Positions 51,921-62,975 are shown, counted from the first letter of the stretch. The stretch: 64,000 nucleotides of DNA from Paragyromitra xinjiangensis (GCA_038503065.1 JBCAMK010000019.1:868001-932000), one strand, 5' to 3'. The notes: generated by a model not told the origin, from the sequence alone. Numbers and translations are program-made.

Positions 51921-53343
51921 TATGGTTGTTGAGTTTATGTGCGCGTTGAGCAAGGTAGAGTGCTCTGGTTTTCATTTTTTCGGGGCAGTCGATGGCGGTG
52001 TGTTGATTAGTGTTGCAGCATGCGCATCTGAGGGGCATGTGCGTGCATCTGGCGCCTCCTTTGCAGGTGATTTGATCGCATCTGTGGTCTTTGGTGTGGT
52101 GAGCAAGTGCGCAGATGGCGCAGGCGATTTCTTGTTTGCATGTGGCGTCATGGTGTCCTAGTTTTTGACAGTTGCGACATTGGGTGGTTGGGTTTATGGG
52201 GTGATATTCGCGGATTTTGCATGTGGCGTTTAGGATGTTGAGGTAGGTAAAGCCCAGGGATTTGAGGGTGTGTCTGGCTGGTAGGGCGATGACGATGGAG
52301 GAGGCTTTCTTGCCGACTCGCTTTTCTTCTGTGGAGAGCCATCTTGGGGCTTGGGCTAGCTGTACGTCAGGAATGGCGGCTTGGAGGGCATTGGTAATAG
52401 TGGTGGGTGTGACAGGTTCGAGGTTGAAGGTAAGGGGACGGCGTCGATGATGAATTTGACCATCTACTGTTGACTCTGATGTTGGTGATTGGGATTTTGA
52501 GGAGATTGCATGCTGAGGTGATTTCATGTTCAAATTGTTCGATGAATTTGTCAGCGGCTTCATTTGGTTTGGTGGTGAGGATGAGGTTGTCATTATTGGT
52601 TTTTCGGACTGCTAGGATGCATGTGTTGACGGATCCTAGTCGGTTGTTGATGGCGTTTAGTATGGAATCTGGAGTGGCTGAGGTGGGTAGGGGTTCTGTG
52701 AGTTCGACGATGATTTCCCTTTTGTCGGTGGTGAACTCAGGTTTGTATAATGGCTGAATTTTCGGGGTCTTTTTGTTGGTGACGGTTGTGAAGTTTGCTT
52801 CGCCGGGTGCAGCTGTGATTTTGCTGGCGTAGGATTCTTGTGTTTTGGCGGGGTTGATGGGTGGTTTGGTGGTGTTTGTGGTGGAAGGTTTGCTGTTCAT
52901 GTTGGAAGGGGTGGTTTGAACGTTTTGGTTGGTTTGAATGTGGAGGAGTCTGGCGTCTAAGGAGCGGACTGTGTTTTGAAGGAGATGTTTTGTGCTTTAA
53001 TTTCGGCGAGTTTTGAGGTGGTGTTTGTGTTTTGGATGTTGTTGAATTTGATCTGGGCTTGGAGACTGTCCATTTGTCTTTCAAATTCATCTTTCATGGT
53101 GTTGAATTGGGTTTGGATGAACCAGGCAAGGTAGTTGGTGGAGGTGGCATTGGTCATATTCGCCATGTCTTCGGCAGGGATTTGAGTAAAGTTGAGGTTG
53201 GAATTGTATGCTTGGCCTCCGACGCTTTCGTCGTCATCGTGTTCGCTGGAGGAGCTGCTGTGGTTGGAGGTGGGTTTATCTTCCATTGGGAGATCAGTGG
53301 GATCAAAGGCGGAGAGGGCGGTGCTGCCTTCAGGTGCAGACAT
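51913..53343 (-). pseudogene. LINE B2 ORF1 with two frameshifts
   Basis: Starts at ATG 53343 (MSAPEGSTALSAFDPTDL). One base is lost near 52983 (ISFKTQ for ISLQNT) and another near 52455 (SRWSNSSS for SRWSKFII). The final section carries intact knuckles CRNCQKLGHHDATC, CAICALAHHTKDHRC and CACCNTNQHTAIDC and ends at 51913, overlapping the ORF2 start in ATGATTAA. Confidence 0.88.
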
Positions 53344-53675
53344 GTTGGAAGTGCGGGTGAGGTGGGGAGAGAGGTGGCTGGAGGTGCGTTTGCGCCCAGC
53401 GAGAGGTGTGGGTGTGATGGGTGCCCAAACAAGTCGGACGGGAGTTGCAGGTGGTGATGGCGATACTCTGGGAGGAGTATTGGGAGCCAGGATGATGGGG
53501 GAGCGATGGGAGTGATGAGTTCCCAGAAGCGAGGTGGGGTGTAGTGATACACGAGGCCAAAGAGATAAAGACTTTTGGTTTCGTGAGGTTCTGGGAGAGG
53601 TAATTTGTGGTGTTGAGTTTGCGGTCGGAGATGATGGAGGAAAAGTAGAAGTGAGGTGGGCGGTCGCTTGTTATA

Positions 53676-53686
53676 TACTGCCTCTA
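53676..53686. repeat. TAGAGGCAGTA junction between B2 and B3
   Basis: A single 11-bp copy separates the 5' end of B2 from the 3' end of B3. Confidence 0.9.
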
Positions 53687-53892
53687 GCGTGTTTTAGTGT
53701 TTTAGTGTTTTAATTCTACGGCCCTGATACTAAAGTATATCGCCTCATCCGCCGCCAACTACAAATAAATCCTCCCCGTTTCCGAACCAACTTTTAAACA
53801 TAATAATAAAGGAAAAATAATAACAATTTTTACGAAGGAAATAATCGAAAGGAAAATCAAATCAATCATCCCCCTGCTTATTCGCATAATTT

Positions 53893-56800
53893 TTATAACC
53901 CTAAAAGGTTAACGTAAGAAAAGAACTCGGAAAAATTTAACTTAGGCGAAAAGAAAACACTCCAATCTGGTTCTGAATTTTTAAAGAAATCTTCTCGTTC
54001 TTTGTTTCTGAGTTTACAGGACATGATGCGATGGTAGGAGCCATCCTGTTCGCCGCATGTGCATATAAGGGGATCGGTGAATCCGGTAGGATCAATGAAG
54101 TGCGCTTGATTGCGTATCTTCGCAAGTTTGGAGAATCGTTTTCGTGATAATGGTGTGAGGTGTTGCGCGATGTGAAGCGCGACGGGCTTTTGGGTGTTGG
54201 AGGCCCATGATTTAAGTAGGTGTTTCTTGGGTAGGAGTGAAAGGTGTCCAAGAGTGAGACGGTGCCATGGGCAAAGGGGTGTGTTGTGGGCGAGTGTGGC
54301 CAGTTGATCGGCTTTCTCGTTGCCAAAAATTTGTGTGTGAGAGGGAGTCCATATGCCACTGATGGAACATCCTATGTTTTGAAGTGAGTTGCACGCGTTG
54401 AGTGCGTGCCACAGGTATTCCTTGTTATGTGTGGGTCCTCCTGCAAGTGACTTTAGGGCATTTTGGTTGTCAACGCATATGTATATGGAAGCAGGGTAGA
54501 CGATGTGTTGAAGCAAAAGATTTAAGGCTTCTTGTATGGCGTGAATTTCGGCGTCTTCATTCTCGGCATGGTATCCGAGGGCGCAGGAATGTGTGTATGT
54601 TTGTGTGGTGATGCCATATCGTATGTGAGCGATGTATGCGTTGGAGGATGAATGTCCGTTGTCAATGAGAGAGCCATCTGTGTAAAGGAGCCAAGAGTCT
54701 TCTAATGTGCCTGTCCACTTGATGTGTTGCGTGGCTGTTTGTTGTTTGGAAAGCTGGGAGATTTGTAGGGAGCTTTGTGTTAAAAATGGAGAATGAAAGG
54801 GAAATTCAAGTCTTTCGAGGGGTTGGTTGTTGATGAGGGGTTGAAGCAGGGAGGCTATTCTTTTGAGTCCTGTCCCTTTATATTCTGTTGTTTGTGGGAG
54901 GAACTTGAGTAGTGGGAGAAAGGCTGGGTTGTACGCGTTGTTTTTTAAAATGCGTATGCCATATTTTTGTGAATGATAGTTTAGCAGTAGGTTGAGCGGT
55001 GGTAGGGCGGCTTCACGTAATAGGTGGGTTATTTCAGTGTATCTGGGAAGGCCCGTGATGAGGCGGGCGAGGCTGTGATATGCTGGTTGAATGTTGTCTA
55101 TTAGGGTGGGTGCACCTGTCCACCATATGGGGGAGCCCCATAGCATCTTGGGGATGTGGACTATATGTAAAATGTGATGTATTGTGGCGGGGGTGAGGTG
55201 GATGGATTTGAGCAGGGGGTAAATGGCTCCTTTGGTTTTGAGTAAGGAGGCGACGATGTGATGAGTGTGTTGGTGGAAGGTTAGTTTTCGATCAATTATA
55301 AGGCCTAGCATACGGTTTTGTTCGGTGGGTGATATGCTTTGATTGTAGAGCGTGATGGCAGTGGGAGTGGGATCTTTGATTCTGGAACTGAGTCTTAGGT
55401 GCATGAGTTCCGTTTTGGGTGGGGAGCAGAGGATATTGAGGTGTGAACCTCTTTCAACTTTGAGGTTGAGGCGTTGTTGTAGTGTTATGGTGGCGAATTT
55501 TTGTGAAAAACTTGCTTGTAGCATGGCGTTGTCGTCAATGTAGGTGTTAGAATAAGTGAGATTGGAGTGTGATGGTTCAGTGTCTAGCGCGGCACTGTAT
55601 ATGGTGTAGGCGATGGATGAAACGGCAGATCCTTGGGGGAGTCCGCTGTTGAGGGGTAGTGTTGGACTTGTGGTGCTGTTAAAGCGAAAAGCTATTGTTC
55701 GGTTGGTGGTGAAGCTTTGGTACCATTGTATGAGGTATGTGGGAAATTTGAAGTGAAGAAAAATCGCAGTCATTTGTTGATGTATGACGCAGTTGAAGGC
55801 TCCTTCAATGTCTGTGGTGAGAATGGAAGGTCGTAGTTGTTTTTGGTGTCCTGTTGTGGCAGGAGTGTCAAGCCAGGATTGGGATGGTGTGATAATTTGT
55901 TGTAAGGCGTCTATTGCCGAGATTCCTGTGCGTCCACCTGTGTGTTGGTGGTTAATTGCGCCTGAATTTATTGCTGCAATTTCTAGTTGTCTGGTGATGA
56001 TGCGTTCTAGGAGTTTACCAAGACATGATAGTAGTGAAATGGGGCGGTAGGCGTTGGGTTTGGAATAATCGTCTTTGCCTGATTTAGGTATGGGTGTGAT
56101 GATTGCCTGTTTCCATATATCAGGGAAGGCGCCAAAGCGGAGGGCAGCCGTGAAGATTTTGGGAATGAGTTGGGGGGCGGCTTGATGGGCATGTTGTATG
56201 TGAGGATAAAGGATTCCGTCATGTCCTGGAGCGGATGCGGCGGAGGTTTTGGCGAGCAATTTAGAAATTAGTTTTGGGGTGACATGAGGTGTATTGAGGG
56301 ATTGATCTAATGCGGGTGGGGGAAGCCAGTTCTGTGGTAGTGGCTGGGGAGAGGCGAGGATGGGTGGGAAGAAAGTGGATTTGAAAGCATTGCATTGTGC
56401 TTCGAAATTAGGTGCATTGTGTAGGGGTTGTATGGTGGTGGGGGGTCTGCGTCCATTGGTTTGTTTGATGGCTTGCCATATTTGTTTGGGATCGTTGGTG
56501 GAGAGCCGTTGGTGCCAGTGATGTTTTTTGGCTTCATTAATTTCGGTTTTCCATTGCACTCGAAGGTTTTTGAGGAGGCTTTTGGCATATTGTGGTGGAT
56601 TGGGTTGTTTGGTTATATGATTGACGGCGTTTATTTTCCTTTTTAATTTGGAGAGTTCGTTGGTCCACCAGCCTTTGGAATGTTGGCTGGGTTTCGATAA
56701 AGGTATGGCTGTTATGGTGGCGAATTGTATGAGAGAGGTGAGCTGTTCGCATTCTTTGGTGGTTTCACTGGCGTTGGTGGGCTGGGAATTATTGAGTGCT

Positions 56801-57585
56801 GATTGTCTTATTATGTTGTGGAATTGACTCCAGTTTGCTTTGCTGAGGTTGCGTTTGGGTGTGGCTGTGGGTTTTGGTGGGAGAAATATGGTGGTTGTGA
56901 TTAGGGTGTGATCAGAGTTATCCCTTAGTCCTTGATCGGATTGCCACGTTATGAGGTAATGTTGTATGTTTTTGAATAGGGTGAGATCGATGATGGAATT
57001 TTGGTTGCCATTTCTGGGGAAATGTGTGAGGATTCCTGGGTGATTGATAAGTTGGTAATTGTGATCTTCTAGCCAGTCCACGAGTTGGTTGGCTATTAGT
57101 CTGGTTCTGTTGATGGAGGTGCGATGGGTGTCGGTTTCAAGTCCGTACCACCATGTGTGGTGTAGATTGGTGTCTGCTAATATCATGTGCATGGGGAGGA
57201 AGTGGTGCATGTTGAGATAAGTGTATGTTGTTGGTGTGTGATTGGCGTATATGTTGGAAATTTCGATGTCGCCTATTGCCGTGGTGATGATGATGGAAAT
57301 GGCGTTGTTGAAGAAGGAGGTTGAAATACGTGGGTTGAGGTTCATGTTTGCATTGATGTAGGTGACGCATTTGGGATTCTGGTTTGTTGGTGAAAAACGA
57401 TGAAAGTTTGTGATGTTTGGCGGTAGGCCCTGGGCTTCTGACCATGGGTCTTGTAGTGCGAGTATGGCGAGTTGAGTGTTGATGTTTGCGTGATGGAGTA
57501 CTGAGAGAGTGGAGGCCTTTCCTTTAGCGCAATTCAGTTGTTGCACTTGGGCTATGCCTGTGATTTGTGTTGTGTGTTTAATCAT
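53893..57585 (-). CDS. LINE B3 ORF2: endonuclease-RT-RNase H, 1230 aa, intact
   Basis: Endonuclease: VQQLNCAKGKAST at the N-terminus, ALQDPWS, ADTNLHHTWWYG near residue 138 (ADTN where most APE endonucleases have GDFN) and DNSDHTLI. RT: APGHDGILYPHI, AYRPISLLSCLGKLLE, IEGAFNCVIHQQM, SGLPQGSAVSSI, TYIDDNAML with YIDD at 682-685. RNase H: LLYTDGSLIDNG near 965, AEIHAIQEAL, CVDNQNALKSLAGG, WTPSHTQIFGNEKADQLAT. C-terminus: CTCGEQDGSYHRIMSC near 1174. It would nick target DNA and reverse-transcribe the LINE RNA in the nucleus. ATG 57585 overlaps the ORF1 stop by 8 bp (ATGATTAA), favouring coupled reinitiation. Confidence 0.95.
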   Translation of the reverse strand: MIKHTTQITGIAQVQQLNCAKGKASTLSVLHHANINTQLAILALQDPWSEAQGLPPNITNFHRFSPTNQNPKCVTYINANMNLNPRISTSFFNNAISIIITTAIGDIEISNIYANHTPTTYTYLNMHHFLPMHMILADTNLHHTWWYGLETDTHRTSINRTRLIANQLVDWLEDHNYQLINHPGILTHFPRNGNQNSIIDLTLFKNIQHYLITWQSDQGLRDNSDHTLITTTIFLPPKPTATPKRNLSKANWSQFHNIIRQSALNNSQPTNASETTKECEQLTSLIQFATITAIPLSKPSQHSKGWWTNELSKLKRKINAVNHITKQPNPPQYAKSLLKNLRVQWKTEINEAKKHHWHQRLSTNDPKQIWQAIKQTNGRRPPTTIQPLHNAPNFEAQCNAFKSTFFPPILASPQPLPQNWLPPPALDQSLNTPHVTPKLISKLLAKTSAASAPGHDGILYPHIQHAHQAAPQLIPKIFTAALRFGAFPDIWKQAIITPIPKSGKDDYSKPNAYRPISLLSCLGKLLERIITRQLEIAAINSGAINHQHTGGRTGISAIDALQQIITPSQSWLDTPATTGHQKQLRPSILTTDIEGAFNCVIHQQMTAIFLHFKFPTYLIQWYQSFTTNRTIAFRFNSTTSPTLPLNSGLPQGSAVSSIAYTIYSAALDTEPSHSNLTYSNTYIDDNAMLQASFSQKFATITLQQRLNLKVERGSHLNILCSPPKTELMHLRLSSRIKDPTPTAITLYNQSISPTEQNRMLGLIIDRKLTFHQHTHHIVASLLKTKGAIYPLLKSIHLTPATIHHILHIVHIPKMLWGSPIWWTGAPTLIDNIQPAYHSLARLITGLPRYTEITHLLREAALPPLNLLLNYHSQKYGIRILKNNAYNPAFLPLLKFLPQTTEYKGTGLKRIASLLQPLINNQPLERLEFPFHSPFLTQSSLQISQLSKQQTATQHIKWTGTLEDSWLLYTDGSLIDNGHSSSNAYIAHIRYGITTQTYTHSCALGYHAENEDAEIHAIQEALNLLLQHIVYPASIYICVDNQNALKSLAGGPTHNKEYLWHALNACNSLQNIGCSISGIWTPSHTQIFGNEKADQLATLAHNTPLCPWHRLTLGHLSLLPKKHLLKSWASNTQKPVALHIAQHLTPLSRKRFSKLAKIRNQAHFIDPTGFTDPLICTCGEQDGSYHRIMSCKLRNKEREDFFKNSEPDWSVFFSPKLNFSEFFSYVNLLGL

Positions 57586-59011
57586 TACGGTTGTTCAGTT
57601 TTTGTGCGCGTTGAGCAAGGTAGAGTGCTCTGGTCTTCATTTTCTCTGGGCAGTCGATGGCAGTGTGTTGGTTGGTGTTGCAGCAGGCGCATCTGAGTGG
57701 CATGTGTGTGCATCTGGCGCCTCCTTTGCATGTGATTTGGTCGCATTTGTGGTCTTTGGTGTGGTGGGCAAGTGCGCAGATGGCACAGGCGACTTCTTGC
57801 TTGCAGGTGGCGTCGTGGTGTCCAAGTTTTTGACAATTGCGGCATTGGGTGGTGGGGTTGATTGGATGGTATTCGCGGATTTTGCAGGTGGCGTTAAGGA
57901 TGTTGAGATAGGTGAAGCCTAGGGTCTTGAGGGTGTGTTTGGCTGGCAGAGCGATGACGATGGAGGAGGCTTTTTTGCCAACGCGTTTTTCCTCCGTAGA
58001 TAGCCATCTCGGGGCTTGGGCTAGTTGTACGTCAGGTAGGGCGGCTTGAAGGGCATTGGTGATGGTAGTGGGTGTGACAGGTTCAAGATTGAAGTTGAGG
58101 GGGACAGCGTCGATGATGAACTTGGACCATCTGCTGTTGATTCTGATGTTGGTGATTGGGATCTTGAGGAGATTGCAGGCTGAGGTGATTTCATGTTCGT
58201 ATTGTTCAATGAATTTGTCAGCGGCTTCGTTGGGTTTGGTGGTGAGGATGAGGTTGTCGTTGTTGGTTTTGCGAACGGCCAGGATGCATGTGTTGACAGT
58301 TCCTAGACGATTGTTGATGGCATTGAGAATGGAATCTGGGGTGGCTGAGGTGGGAAGGGGTTCGGTAAGTTCAATTATGATTTCTCTTTTGTCGGTAGTG
58401 AAATCGGGCTTGTATAGTGGTTGTATTTTTGGGGTTTTGCGGTTGGTGACGGTGGTGAAGTTGGCTTCGCCAGGTGCTGTTGTGGCTTTGCTGGCATAGG
58501 TTTCTTGTGCTTTGTTATTGGAATTGGAAGGTTTGCTGGTGTTTGTAGTGGGAGGTTTGTTGTTTGCGGCAGGGGTGTTGGCTTTTGCACTTTGGTTGGT
58601 TTGGAGATGTAGAAGCCTGGCGTCTAATGAGCGTACAGTGTTTTGGAGGGAGATGTTTTGGGCTTTGATTTCGGCAAGTTTGGAGGTGGTGTTGGTGTTT
58701 TGAATGTTGTTGAATTTGATTTGTGCTAGGAGAGTGTCCATTTGTCTTTCAAATTCGTCTTTCATTGAATTGAATTGGCTCTGAATGAACCAGGCAAGAT
58801 AGTTGGTGGAGGTGGAGTTGGTCATGTTTGCCATTTCTTCGGCGGGAATTTGGGTGAAATTGAGGTTGGAATTAAATTCCTGACCTCCGACGCTTTCGTC
58901 ATCGTCATGTTCACTAGAGGAGCTGCTGTGGTTGGAGGCAGGTTTGTCTTCCATTGGAAGGTCTGCGGGGTCGAAAGCAGAGAGGGCAGTGCTGCCTTCA
59001 GGTGCAGACAT
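57578..59011 (-). CDS. LINE B3 ORF1 (gag-like), 477 aa, intact
   Basis: ATG 59011 (MSAPEGSTALSAFDPADL). Ser/acidic N-terminus (NHSSSSSEHDDDES), coiled-coil-like MKDEFERQMDTLLAQIKFNN..SKLAEIKAQ, Asn/Thr linker, core REIIIELTEPLPTSATPDSI with RWSKFIIDAVPLNFN, and knuckles CRNCQKLGHHDATC at 390, CAICALAHHTKDHKC at 409 and CACCNTNQHTAIDC at 441. The in-frame region upstream of the ATG (RLVWAPITPTPLAGRKRTSS) is conserved with LINE A, so the protein may be longer. Confidence 0.93.
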   Translation of the reverse strand: MSAPEGSTALSAFDPADLPMEDKPASNHSSSSSEHDDDESVGGQEFNSNLNFTQIPAEEMANMTNSTSTNYLAWFIQSQFNSMKDEFERQMDTLLAQIKFNNIQNTNTTSKLAEIKAQNISLQNTVRSLDARLLHLQTNQSAKANTPAANNKPPTTNTSKPSNSNNKAQETYASKATTAPGEANFTTVTNRKTPKIQPLYKPDFTTDKREIIIELTEPLPTSATPDSILNAINNRLGTVNTCILAVRKTNNDNLILTTKPNEAADKFIEQYEHEITSACNLLKIPITNIRINSRWSKFIIDAVPLNFNLEPVTPTTITNALQAALPDVQLAQAPRWLSTEEKRVGKKASSIVIALPAKHTLKTLGFTYLNILNATCKIREYHPINPTTQCRNCQKLGHHDATCKQEVACAICALAHHTKDHKCDQITCKGGARCTHMPLRCACCNTNQHTAIDCPEKMKTRALYLAQRAQKLNNRND

Positions 59012-59345
59012 GTTGGAAGTTCGGGTGAGGTGGGGGGAGAGGTGGCTGGAGGTGCGTTTGCGCCCAGCTAGGGGTGTGGGTGTGATGGGTGCCCAAACAA
59101 GTCGGATGGGAGTTGCAGGTGGTGATGGCGATACTCTGGGAGGAGTATTGGGAGCCAGGTTGATGGGGGAGCGATGGGAGTGATGAGTTCCCAGAAGCGA
59201 GATGGGGTGTGATGATAAACGAGGCCAAAGAGATAGAGACTTTTTGGTTTCGTGAGATTCTGGGAGAGGTGGTTTGTGGTGTTGAGTTTGCGGTCGGAGA
59301 TGATGGAGGGAAGAGTAGAAGCGAGGTGGGCGGTCGCTTATTATA
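59012..59345 (-). promoter_or_regulatory. LINE B3 5' UTR
   Basis: 334 bp matching 8979-9310 of B1 and 53344-53675 of B2. Begins TATAATAAGCGACCGCCC on the minus strand. Probably carries the internal promoter; the part nearest ORF1 may be translated. Confidence 0.6.
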
Positions 59346-59356
59346 TACTGCCTCTA
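59346..59356. repeat. TAGAGGCAGTA junction between B3 and B4
   Basis: Exact 11-mer (as TACTGCCTCTA on the plus strand), as at 8968, 17076, 47274 and 53676. Confidence 0.9.
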
Positions 59357-62300
59357 GCGTTTTAGTGTTTAGTGTTTTAATTCTACGGCCCTGATACTAA
59401 AGTATATCGCCTCATCCGCCGCCAACTACAAATAAATCCTCCCTGTTTCCGAACCAATTTTTAAACATAATAAAGAAAAATAATAACAATTTTTTAACGA
59501 AGGAAATAATCGAAAGAAAAATCAAATCAATCATCCCCCTACTTATTCGCATAATTTTTAAAACCCTAAAAGATTAACATAGGAGAAGAACTCGGAAAAA
59601 TTTAACTTAGGCGAAAAGAAAACATTCCAATCTGGTTCTGAATTTTTAAAGAAATCTTCTCGTTCTTTATTTCTGAGTTTACAGGACATGATGCGATGGT
59701 AGGAGCCATCCTGTTCGCCGCATGTGCATATGAGGGGATCGGTGAATCCGGTGGGATCAATGAAGTGCGCTTGATTGCGTATCCTCGCAAGTTTGGAAAA
59801 TCGTTTTCGTGATAGTGGTGTGAGGTGTTGCGCGATGTGAAGTGCGACGGGCTCTTGGGTGTTAGAGGCCCATGATTTGAGTAAGTGTTTCTTGGGTAGG
59901 AGTGAAAGGTGTCCAAGGGTGAGACGGTGCCATGGGCAAAGGGGTTTGTTGTGGGCGAGTGTGGCCAGTTGATCGGCTTTCTCGTTGCCAAAAATTTGTG
60001 TGTGAGAGGGGGTCCATATGCCACTAATGGAGCATCCTATGTTTTGAAGTGAATTGCACGCGTTGAGTGCGTGCCACAGGTATTCCTTGTTATGTGTGGG
60101 TCCTCCTGCGAGTGACTTTAGGGCATTTTGATTGTCAACGCATATGTGTATGGAAGCAGGGTAGACGATGTGTTGAAGCAAAAGGTTTAAGGCTTCTTGT
60201 ATGGCGTGAATTTCGGCGTCTTCATTCTCGGCATGATATCCGAGGGCGCAGGAATGTGTGTAAGTTTGTGTGGTGATGCCATATCGTATGTGAGCGATGT
60301 ATACGCCGGAGGATGAATGTCCGTTGTCAATGAAGGAGCCATCTGTGTAAAGGAGCCAGGAATCTTCTAGTGTGCCTGTCCAGTTGATGTGTTGCGTGGC
60401 TGTTTGTTGTTTGGAGAGCTGGGAAATTTGTAGGGAGCTTTGTGTAAGAAATGGAGAATGGAAGGGAAATTCAAGTCTTTCGAGGGGTTGATTATTGATG
60501 AGGGGTTGAAGCAGGGAGGCTATTCTTTTGAGTCCTGTCCCTTTGTATTCTGTTGTTTGTGGGAGGAACTTGAGTAGTGGGAGAAAGGCTGGGTTGTACG
60601 CGTTATTTTTTAGAATGCGTATGCCATATTTTTGTGAATGATAGTTAAGCAGTAGGTTAAGCGGTGGTAGGGCGGCTTCGCGTAGTAGATGGGTTGTTTT
60701 AGTGTATCTGGGAAGGCCCGTGATGAGGCGGGCAAGGCTGTGATATGCTGGTTGAATGTTGTCTATTAGGGTGGGTGCACCTGTCCACCATATGGGGGAG
60801 CCCCGTAGCATCTTGGGGATGTGGACTATGTGTAATATGTGATGTATTGTGGCGGGGGTGAGGTGTATGGATTTGAGCAGGGGGTAGATGGCTCCTTTAG
60901 TTTTGAGGAGGAGGCGACGATGTGATGAGTGTGTTGGGGGAAGGTTAATTTTCGATCAATTATAAGACCTAGCATACGGTTTTGTTCGGTGGGTGATATG
61001 CTTTGATCGTAGAGTGTGATGGAGGTAGGGGTGGGGTCTTTGGTTCTGGAACTGAGTCTTAAGTGCATGAATTCCGTTTTGGGTGGGGAAAAGAGAATAT
61101 TGAGGTGTGAACCTCTTTCAACTTTGAGGTTGAGGCGTTGTTGTAGTGTTATGGTGGCAAACTTTTGTGAGAAGCTTGCTTGTAGCATGGCGTTGTCATC
61201 AATGTAAGTGTTAGAATAAGTGAGATTGGATGGTGATGGTTCAGTGTCTAGCGCAGCACTGTATATGGTGAAGGCGATGGATGAAACGGCAGATCCTTGG
61301 GGGAGTCCGCTGTTGAAGGGTAGTGTTGGGCTTGTGGTGCTGTTAAAGCGAAAGGCTATTGTTCGATTGGTGGTGAAACTTTGGTACCATTGTATGAGGT
61401 ATGTGGGAAATTTGAAGTGAAGGAAGATCGCAGTCATTTGTTGATGTATGACGCAGTTGAAGGCTCTTTCAATGTCTGTGGTGAGAATGGAGGGTCGTAG
61501 TTGTTTTTGGTGTCCTGTTGTGGCAGGAGTGTCAAGCCAGGATTGGGATGGTGTGATGATTTGTTGTAGGGCGTCTATTGCCGAGATTCCTGTGCGTCCA
61601 CCTGTTTGTTGGTGGTTGATTGCGCCTGAATTTATTGCTGCAATTTCTAATTGTCTGGTGATGATGCGTTCTAGGAGTTTACCAAGACATGATAGTACTG
61701 AAATGGGGCGGTAGGCGTTGGGTTTGGAATAATCGTCTTTGCCTGATTTAGGTATGGGTGTGATAATTGCCTGTTTCCATATATCAGGGAAGGCACCAAA
61801 GCGGAGGGCAGCCGTGAAGATTTTGGGAATGAGTTGAGGGGCGGCTTGATGGGCATGTTGTATGTGGGGATAAAGGATTCCGTCATGTCCTGGAGCGGAT
61901 GCGGCGGAGGTTTTGGCGAGCAATTTAGAGATTAGCTCTGGGGTGATATGAGGTGTGTTGATGGATTGATCTGATGCGGGTGGGGGAAGCCAGTTTTGTG
62001 GTAGAGGCTGGGGAGAGGCGAGGATAGGTGGGAAGAAGGTGGATTTAAAAGCATTGCATTGTGCTTCGAAATTAGGTGCATTGTGTAGGGGTTGTATGGT
62101 AGTGGGGGGTCTGCGTCCATTGGTTTGTTTGATGGCTTGCCATATTTGTTTGGGATCGTTGGTGGAGAGCCGTTGGTGCCAGTGGTGTTTTTTGGCTTCA
62201 TTGATTTCGGTTTTCCATTGCACTCGAAGGTTTTTGAGGAGGCTTTTGGCGTGTTGTGGTGGGTTGGGTTGTTTGGTTATGTGATTGACGGCGTTTATTT

Positions 62301-62660
62301 TCCTTTTTAATTTGGAGAGTTCGGTGGTCCACCAGCCTTTGGAGTGTTGGCTGGGTTTCGATAAAGGTATGGCTGTTATGGTGGCGAATTGTATGAGAGA
62401 GGTGAGCTGTTCGCATTCTTTGGTGGTTTCACTGGCGTTGGTGGGCTGGGAATTATTGAGTGCTGATTGTCTTATTATGTTGTGGAATTGACTCCAGTTT
62501 GCTTTGCTGAGGTTGCGTTTGGGTGTGGCTGTGGGTTTTGGTGGGAGAAATATGGTGGTTGTGATTAGGGTGTGATCAGAGTTATCCCTTAGTCCTTGAT
62601 CGGATTGCCACGTTATGAGATATTGTTGTATGTTTTTGAATAGGGTGAGATCGATGATGG
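59357..62660 (-). mobile_element. LINE B4, 3' part, interrupted by D2
   Basis: 3' UTR with hairpin at 59393-59408 and most of ORF2. At 62660 the B sequence (GATCGATGATGG) switches to the D2 tail. The remaining endonuclease part, ORF1 and 5' end probably lie beyond the right edge, past D2. Very close to B3 in sequence. Confidence 0.88.
59558..62660 (-). pseudogene. LINE B4 ORF2 fragment with one frameshift
   Basis: Open from the D2 junction through the end of the endonuclease (DNSDHTLI), the linker, and RT up to TYIDDNAML and HHIVASS. Near 60905 one base is missing relative to B3 (VASSSKLKE for VASLLKTKG); the frame resumes at about 60900 and continues through WGSPIWWTG-equivalent LRGSPIWWTG, RNase H (LLYTDGSFIDNG; CVDNQNALKS; NEKADQLA) and CTCGEQDGSYHRIMSC to the stop at 59558. 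A second change, CERAFN-type (IERAFNC for IEGAFNC) near 61465, touches a conserved RT position. Confidence 0.88.
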
Positions 62661-62683
62661 TTATTTATTTATTTATTTATTTA

Positions 62684-62975
62684 TATTTCATACTGCATAA
62701 ATCCGAAACGGATATGGCATACATATAGAGAAAACCAAACAGAAAACAAAACAAAACGCAACTAACTACCCGATTCCTCCCACTGGGTCCAACTCAGCCC
62801 TCTACGGCTAATCTTCAGTTTATGTGTTAATACCCCGATCTAGTGCCCTCTCTCACAGGACAAAACTACCCTGGGCATTCTTCTTTCACCAGCACATGCT
62901 TTGTGCCTATAGCACGTCCCTCCAACAATCCGAGCACTGTCAAGGGAGGTGAAGTCGTAAGGGTGGGGGGGAGAC
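62684..62975 (-). other. D2 3' UTR and hairpin
   Basis: On the minus strand GTGCTATAGGCACAAAGCAT and GAATGCCCAGGGTAGT match D1; ATCCG-TTT-CGGAT at 62713-62701. Confirms the direct ORF1-3' UTR arrangement. Confidence 0.7.

Larger units (their letters stand above)
47285..53675 (-). mobile_element. LINE B2, interrupted by a solo LTR
   Basis: Minus-strand B element, about 5.65 kb without the 734-bp LTR. 3' hairpin at 47322-47337; 5' end GGGCGGTCGC side at 53675. Flanked by TAGAGGCAGTA (as TACTGCCTCTA) at 47274-47284 and 53676-53686. ORF1 has two frameshifts; ORF2 is open apart from the LTR. Confidence 0.9.
53687..59345 (-). mobile_element. LINE B3: intact Tad-like retrotransposon, 5659 bp
   Basis: Both ORFs are open and all catalytic motifs are present. 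5' UTR 59345-59012, ORF1 59011-57578, ORF2 57585-53893, 3' UTR 53892-53687 with the hairpin at 53726-53741. Bounded on both sides by TAGAGGCAGTA. Confidence 0.93.
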
